This document shows positions 59,716 to 64,000 of a DNA stretch of 64,000 nucleotides, one piece after another (position 1 is the stretch's first letter; every line of letters starts with the position of its first letter). Position numbers and translations under genes: made by a program. The DNA is from Cryobacterium sp. SO1. Lineage in GTDB: Bacteria; Actinomycetota; Actinomycetes; Actinomycetales; Microbacteriaceae. The notes below the pieces were generated by a model. The model was not told where the DNA came from and searched no databases. It saw nothing but the letters and a program-made list of their open reading frames with translations. The stretch spans positions 2,170,001-2,234,000 of the forward strand of contig NZ_CP067394.1 of the NCBI RefSeq assembly GCF_004210215.2, given 5' to 3'.

Positions 59716-60582
59716 ATGTTCGGCCAGACCAGCCACCGCCCCATCAACGCGCTTCTCAACGAACGGCTCGAGGCACGCCGACCGCTCATCGCCGTGCACC
59801 GCGGCACAGGATCAGGCATGATCGTCGAGAACACGGCCCCCGCGGTGGCAGCGGCACTGCGCAGCGGCGCCGATATGGTGGAGATCGACGTGATCGCGTC
59901 GACCGACGGAGACTACTTCGTCTTCCATGACGGCTACGAGAATGCACACTTCGGGCTCGACCGCAATCTGCAAGAACTCAGCACCGAAGAGATTGAGGCA
60001 CTCTCGTACCGCCAGCGCAGCGACGAACCGGTGCGGGTCGAACGGCTCGAAACCGTGCTGCGGTCGTTTCCCGGCGTGCTCTTCAATATCGACCGCTCAT
60101 GGCGCTACTGGCAGCACCTGCTCGGCTGGTTCGACAGGTTCGACATGGCTGAGCAGCTCATCCTCAAGAGTCCTCCCGAGCCATCGGCGCTCGAGTTTCT
60201 GCGACGGCACCCCGTGAAGTACCCTTTTGTCGTGATCGTGTCGACTGAAGCCGAACTCGACGCCGTGGCATCCGACCCGCTCATCAACCTCGTGGGCGCG
60301 GAACTCATCGCTGCCGACGAGTCGCACCCGTTCTGCGACCCGGAGTGGGTCACAGAACTGAGACAACGCGGCATCTTCGCCTACGTCAATGCACTCGACC
60401 TAGGCAACGGTCGGGCGCTCATGGCGGGATGGGATGACACCCGGTCGGTGCTCGACGACGCGGACGAGGGTTGGGGCAGACTCGTCGAACTCGGGGCGGA
60501 CGTCATCCAGACCGACTGGCCCGCGTTGCTGAGCGGATACCTCGGTTCCCGCACCGATCGTGCAGTCGCCCGCACATCATGA
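59716..60582 (+). CDS. Glycerophosphodiester phosphodiesterase
   Basis: 288 residues. GDPD motifs are present: IAVHRGTGSGMIVENTAPAVAAAL (catalytic His/Arg, about residues 25-48), MVEIDVIASTDGDYFVFHDGY (metal ligands and the second His) and the C-terminal VIQTDWPALL. It should hydrolyse glycerophosphodiesters to sn-glycerol 3-phosphate and an alcohol. No signal peptide is seen, so it acts on imported substrate. The stop overlaps the LacI start. Confidence 0.9.
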   Translation: MFGQTSHRPINALLNERLEARRPLIAVHRGTGSGMIVENTAPAVAAALRSGADMVEIDVIASTDGDYFVFHDGYENAHFGLDRNLQELSTEEIEALSYRQRSDEPVRVERLETVLRSFPGVLFNIDRSWRYWQHLLGWFDRFDMAEQLILKSPPEPSALEFLRRHPVKYPFVVIVSTEAELDAVASDPLINLVGAELIAADESHPFCDPEWVTELRQRGIFAYVNALDLGNGRALMAGWDDTRSVLDDADEGWGRLVELGADVIQTDWPALLSGYLGSRTDRAVARTS

Positions 60583-61619
60583 CCGGCTCCGCTACCAAGC
60601 CGTGGACCCGCGTGACCATGGCCGACGTCGCACGGGAAGCGCGCGTCTCCGGGGCGACCGTCTCACGCGTGCTTGAGGGCGTCGTCCCCGTCACGGAGGA
60701 AACACGCGCCGCCGTGATAGCGGCTATCCAACGCACCGGCTACATCCGCAATTGGGCCGCACGTCAGCTCGCGAGCAATACCTCAGACTCGGTCGGCCTG
60801 CTGCTGCGTGACCCGCGCAATCCCACATACGGCGTGCTTCACTCAGAGTTGCAATCTCGCGCTGCAGACCACGGGTTGCAGCTGCTCACGGTGTCGCCGT
60901 CGTTCGACACGGGGTCGCGCCACGAGCGCTCCGGACTGCATCGGCTGCTCGAGCAGCGGGTCAGCGGCATACTCGTGGCGACCGGCGTCATCCCGGCGAA
61001 CGACCTCGTGCCGTTTGTGTCGGTCGTGCCGACGGTCGTGCTCGGGCGGCCAGAGGATCATCCCGCTATCAACGCCGTGGTGTACGACGAGGTGAGCAAC
61101 GGCAATCTCATCGCCGACCGGGTGCTCGAGCACGGACACCGGGCCATCGCGGTCGTGGTGCCTCCGCCGACAGTGTCACTCGGCGAGAACCGACGCGCTA
61201 CCGCCATTGTGGCCCGGCTCGCCGTCGCAGGGGTGCGGGCGATCGTTGTGGCGACACCGACGTTCGCCACGCTGAACGAGTCGTCACCCGCGCTCATTCG
61301 GCTTGTGCGTGACCGCACCGTGACCGCGGTGATGTTTCCCACCGACATGCGCCAAGTGGCTTTCTTGCAGGACGCGCGTGACGCGGGCATCCGGGCGCCG
61401 GAGGAGGTTTCGACGACCGGGATGGACGGCGTCATGCCTGGGCTCGGCCTTCTCGGACTCGCCACCGTGCGCATGCCGATTGAGACACTCGCACGTCGCG
61501 GAATGGCGATCCTCGCCGAGCAGATCGCTGCGGGAAGGCCGACGCCGCCGCTCCATGAGTCCTACGCGGGCGAGTTCGTGCCGGGAAATAGCCTACGGCG
61601 CTCAGGAGTCCTGGTCTGA
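60579..61619 (+). CDS. LacI-family regulator of the transporter operon
   Basis: 346 residues from the ATG at 60579, overlapping the GDPD stop. HTH: TMADVAREARVSGATVSRVLEGVVPVTEETRAAVIAAIQRTGY; a ligand domain with LLLRDPRNPTYGVLHSELQ, VVLGRPEDHPAINAVVYDE and STTGMDGVMPGLGLLGLATVRMP follows. It is the last gene of the operon and likely binds the cre-like site at 55760, giving autogenous control. Confidence 0.9.
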   Translation: MTGSATKPWTRVTMADVAREARVSGATVSRVLEGVVPVTEETRAAVIAAIQRTGYIRNWAARQLASNTSDSVGLLLRDPRNPTYGVLHSELQSRAADHGLQLLTVSPSFDTGSRHERSGLHRLLEQRVSGILVATGVIPANDLVPFVSVVPTVVLGRPEDHPAINAVVYDEVSNGNLIADRVLEHGHRAIAVVVPPPTVSLGENRRATAIVARLAVAGVRAIVVATPTFATLNESSPALIRLVRDRTVTAVMFPTDMRQVAFLQDARDAGIRAPEEVSTTGMDGVMPGLGLLGLATVRMPIETLARRGMAILAEQIAAGRPTPPLHESYAGEFVPGNSLRRSGVLV

Positions 61620-61621
61620 CC

Positions 61622-62023
61622 CCACCTGGTGCGGCCACCTATCCCTCCACGGCACAGAACGCCGCTCTCTCCAATGGCGTCGTCACGGAAACCGAGTACC
61701 GGGATGGCTTCGCCCGCTATGACGGATGCAGGATCAACGCTGGCTCTCCGCTCGTGGGAGTCGATCAAAGCGGGACAATAATCGAGTATTTAAACACCGG
61801 CGACTCTGTGACTTCTGGGGTGGAGGGTCACCGGGACGCGCTGGAATTCACCCTGCTGGACAGTGCCTGGCAAATCCAGAACGAAGATACGTCAGAGACG
61901 GCCAATCGCATCGGCGCGTGCCTCACCGCACGCGGCATCACACCAGAACCGACAATGGCAGGCAAAAACCGCCAGCTTGACGCAATCCCGCTAGCCGTCG
62001 AAGAGTGCCTTACCGGCCCTTGA
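61622..62023 (+). pseudogene. 5'-truncated gene of unknown family
   Basis: An open plus-strand frame running from the LacI end to a stop at 62023, with a coding-like composition (ALSNGVVTETEYRDGFARY, then INAGSPLVGVDQSG). A start is missing: the first internal start (near 61754) would remove a good part of a coherent sequence. It looks like the C-terminal two-thirds of a secreted or cell-surface protein cut by the LacI operon's arrival. Confidence 0.5.
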
Positions 62024-62047
62024 GAGTTCACTCCGGCCTAGGACTCG

Positions 62048-62081
62048 CCTTCAACGCGTCTGTCAAAAAACGCGTTGAAGG
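62048..62081. terminator. Hairpin with 11-bp stem (possible terminator)
   Basis: CCTTCAACGCG (62048-62058) and CGCGTTGAAGG (62071-62081) with a 12-base loop holding six A. No clear T run follows on either side. It may terminate transcription from the truncated gene or be a remnant recombination site. Confidence 0.55.
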
Positions 62082-62133
62082 TTCCGCTCGTGGGCATTTG
62101 TCGTGATTGTCTCCACGGTCCGAGATTCGCGCG

Positions 62134-62364
62134 CTATGGGCGAGCTCGGAAACTCAGGACTGACCGATTTCGGCCACTTTCCTCACTGTCCCAAGGGCCA
62201 CACGTAGATAGAGCTACGAGGGCGAGGCCTACCAATAGGAGCCAAACGTAGGCCCATGATGTCGTCAGCACCAACTGAATAATTCCGGTCATCACAGCGA
62301 AACTACCGACGCTGAAAAGCGCTCGCGTAACCATCCAGCTGAACAACCCGTGCTTAGGTCTCAT
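62134..62364 (-). CDS. Small two-helix membrane protein
   Basis: 76 residues. Two hydrophobic helices (about 10-30 and 36-54) are followed by a polar C-terminus. No family is recognised. It is divergent from the phosphotransferase gene. Confidence 0.55.
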   Translation of the reverse strand: MRPKHGLFSWMVTRALFSVGSFAVMTGIIQLVLTTSWAYVWLLLVGLALVALSTCGPWDSEESGRNRSVLSFRARP

Positions 62365-62466
62365 CTGCCCACTCTACGCAAACCGCACGCGAACCCAGCG
62401 AGCAAGGGTTGCATCGACCAAATGTGCCGCGTTGGGCGTTCCGCATTCAGCCCTTACGTTGGGGGG

Positions 62467-63213
62467 ATGGATGAAGAGGTTCTGGCCGGGGGAAACTCGA
62501 GCACGGTCGTGCGGGTAGGCGACACCGTTCACCGCCCCACCGGACCTTGGACTCCCGCGGTACATCAACTTATGAGCACACTCCGCGCGGCGGGCGTGAC
62601 GGAAGTGCCTGAGCCTCTTGGCCTGGACGACGAGGGCCGCGAAGTGCTCTCCTACCTTCCGGGAGTAGTCGGCAACTACCCAATGCCCAGCTGGATCTGG
62701 TCGCCCACGATCCTGCACGAGGCTGGCTCTTTGCTTCGACGGGTTCATGACGCCAGCGCGCCACTCGCGCACACGGCCGCCATATGGCAGCTGCCTGCGC
62801 ACGAGCCAATCGAGGTGGTGTGCCTGAATGACGTCGCACCGTACAACATGGTCTTCCAAGACGGGCACATCACCGGTCTCATCGACGTCGACATGGCCTC
62901 CCCCGGGCCTCGGATTTGGGACCTCGCCTACCTCGCATATCGGCTCGTCCCGCTCGGCGAGTACGCAGACCCTGACGCTCCGGACTGGGATGCTCGCCCC
63001 GGCCGGCTCGATGCGCTCATCCGCGCCTATGGCTATGGGTTCGACCAGGCTGCCGTTCTTCGGGCGGCAGCGGACCGCATGGAGGATCTTGCCGTTTTCA
63101 CGGATCAACGTGCGGCCGACACGGGTCGCAATGATTTCCTGGAGCATGCCGCCCAATACCGACGCGATCGCGACCGACTTGTCGAAATGATCGCACGCCC
63201 GTGGGCCTCGTGA
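62467..63213 (+). CDS. Aminoglycoside phosphotransferase (APH)-like kinase
   Basis: 248 residues from the ATG at 62467. The APH fold is seen: N-lobe NSSTVVRVGDTVHRPTG, catalytic loop VCLNDVAPYNMVF (N-D at the catalytic aspartate), then GLIDVDMASPGPRIWDLAYLAYRLVPL in the C-lobe. It is shorter than most APH enzymes. Resistance activity is not assured; many members phosphorylate other small molecules. Its stop overlaps the GNAT start, so the pair is coupled. Confidence 0.87.
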   Translation: MDEEVLAGGNSSTVVRVGDTVHRPTGPWTPAVHQLMSTLRAAGVTEVPEPLGLDDEGREVLSYLPGVVGNYPMPSWIWSPTILHEAGSLLRRVHDASAPLAHTAAIWQLPAHEPIEVVCLNDVAPYNMVFQDGHITGLIDVDMASPGPRIWDLAYLAYRLVPLGEYADPDAPDWDARPGRLDALIRAYGYGFDQAAVLRAAADRMEDLAVFTDQRAADTGRNDFLEHAAQYRRDRDRLVEMIARPWAS

Positions 63214-63806
63214 ACGCGGATATCCAGGTAGTCCAAGTCAACGATCCACGCCTGCAGCACCTGACCGAGGCGGGTTACGTCGTTGTCGGCGAATCATGGG
63301 GTGCCCGCCTTCGCCTGAGTGATCCACCCGACCTGACTGTGCTGAACGCGGCAGTCGTCGCGGCAACGGACCAAGGATTCCTGATCGAGGAACTCGGCGC
63401 CAGCTGGGCGCCTCAGGTCACGGCCCTTGAAGCCTTGAACCACGCCGACTACCCGTACACGCCAGCGACAGCAGCACCGCATCGCGACGAGTCCGACCTA
63501 CGCGAACTGTGGAGATCCGGATGCCGCCTATTCGGCGCAATCAACGACGGGCAACTCGTGGCCGTCAGCACCATACGGCTGACTACCGCGCGAGCAGAAA
63601 CCGAATTCACTTCCGTCCACCGCTCCTGCCGCCGCAGAGGGCTCGCCGTTGCTGTCAAGGCCGCATCGATCACGGCGTTGGCTAACGACGGCGTCAGGAT
63701 CTTCGGCACGGGTGGTGCTCAAATCAACACCGGCAGCATCCGCATGAATGAACATCTCGGCTATGCCATCGAAGAACGATGGCTCAGCCTCACGATGCCG
63801 AAATAG
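63210..63806 (+). CDS. GNAT acetyltransferase coupled to APH-like gene
   Basis: 198 residues from the GTG at 63210 (63201 is an alternative). The acetyltransferase core is RAETEFTSVHRSCRRRGLAVAVKAASITALANDGVRIFGTGGAQINTGSIRMNEHLGYAIEERWLSL, with the acetyl-CoA loop RRRGLA. The N-terminal part is less typical. It overlaps the APH-like stop; such kinase plus acetyltransferase pairs often modify antibiotics, but no substrate can be read. Confidence 0.85.
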   Translation: MNADIQVVQVNDPRLQHLTEAGYVVVGESWGARLRLSDPPDLTVLNAAVVAATDQGFLIEELGASWAPQVTALEALNHADYPYTPATAAPHRDESDLRELWRSGCRLFGAINDGQLVAVSTIRLTTARAETEFTSVHRSCRRRGLAVAVKAASITALANDGVRIFGTGGAQINTGSIRMNEHLGYAIEERWLSLTMPK

Positions 63807-63952
63807 CCCAAGAACGCACGCCCGGAGAAGGTTCCCCTGAAACCGAATTGGCAAGCACGCTCTCCGAGGTGCAGGGAGGGCGAACGGCCGCCAGCGTGCG
63901 AGCCGCGCACGTCGATTTCGCCAGCACCTCCGCCTTGGCGAGGAAGGCAGGC

Positions 63953-64000
63953 CTATGAGCCGGTGGGCGTGTCTTCGTTCGAAACGAGCGCTTTGATGAC
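63953..64000 (-). CDS. Possible C-terminal end of a minus-strand gene (cut by window edge)
   Basis: Reading leftwards from the window edge gives fifteen codons (VIKALVSNEDTPTGS) and a stop at 63953-63955. It could be the tail of a gene lying beyond the right edge. Too little is visible to assign it. Confidence 0.3.
   Translation of the reverse strand, partial: VIKALVSNEDTPTGS

Noticed and set aside
1..64000. CRISPR arrays, rRNA or complete tRNA genes
   Set aside because: No regularly spaced short repeats and no complete cloverleaf were seen in the read-through; only the tRNA 3' fragment at 7296 was found.

Overview
The window looks like a chromosome segment of a high-GC Gram-positive actinomycete. 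A Microbacteriaceae/Cryobacterium-like host is my inference from the gene families (DUF6112 and SCO6880 transfer proteins, DUF6431 transposon, actinobacterial PspA, deazaflavin enzyme), from frequent GTG starts and from GC-rich codons; no marker gene in the window fixes the genus.

Positions 1-7250 are ordinary core chromosome: the end of an LLM flavin oxidoreductase, an ABC-F ATPase, a Cys/Met-metabolism PLP enzyme, YchJ, SOUL and PhnA-type proteins, and a two-gene pspA unit. A terminator (7251-7288) and the 3' end of a tRNA with no 5' half (7296-7333, minus strand) then mark what is probably an attachment-site scar and the left edge of a large accessory region.

From 7300 to 14000 there are three nested mobile elements. 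A decayed IS3-family transposase is split by an IS21-family element (7806-13801). Its istA gene is in turn split by a 3.5-kb trio of tyrosine recombinases (RIT element) with perfect 86-bp inverted repeats.

14484-24145 is a leftward defence-like block. Reading with transcription it holds the C-terminal part of pglZ, a frameshifted brxD and an intact brxHI, which is the distal half of a type 2 BREX/Pgl system. After these come a DUF1643 protein, an excisionase-type HTH protein, an 885-residue fusion (IF2-N-like, PIN nuclease, Ser/Thr kinase, cysteine-rich ribbons), a vWA protein and a PP2C phosphatase. The last three resemble the TerY-P triad (vWA, PP2C, kinase), but with a PIN domain built into the kinase. 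This is the most interesting module in the window.

24156-36197 is an actinobacterial conjugation module: two DUF6112 membrane proteins, a TrbL-like protein, an SCO6880 protein, a VirB4-like ATPase, a DprA-like protein, a TraG/VirD4-like coupling protein, an SSB and a DUF4913 protein. No relaxase or integrase lies within it. Two cargo genes, one with a HEPN-like motif, separate the two DUF6112 genes. The conjugation module abuts the truncated pglZ.

36481-55374 is a mosaic of small regulator/transporter pairs (MarR-EamA, ArsR-MFS, ArsR-PRISE reductase, LacI-MFS), acetyltransferases, a NUDIX hydrolase, an SGNH hydrolase and several broken genes. It carries three copies of an unexplained ~72-bp direct repeat (37189, 39566, 51694). 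A 3.3-kb ATPase/DDE transposase/DUF6431 transposon with 32-bp inverted ends (47668-50996) is inserted in it.

55760-61619 is an apparent operon: binding protein, ATPase, double permease, glycerophosphodiesterase and a LacI regulator, preceded by a cre-like operator. The right end holds a 5'-truncated gene, a hairpin, a small membrane protein, an aminoglycoside phosphotransferase-like kinase and a GNAT acetyltransferase.
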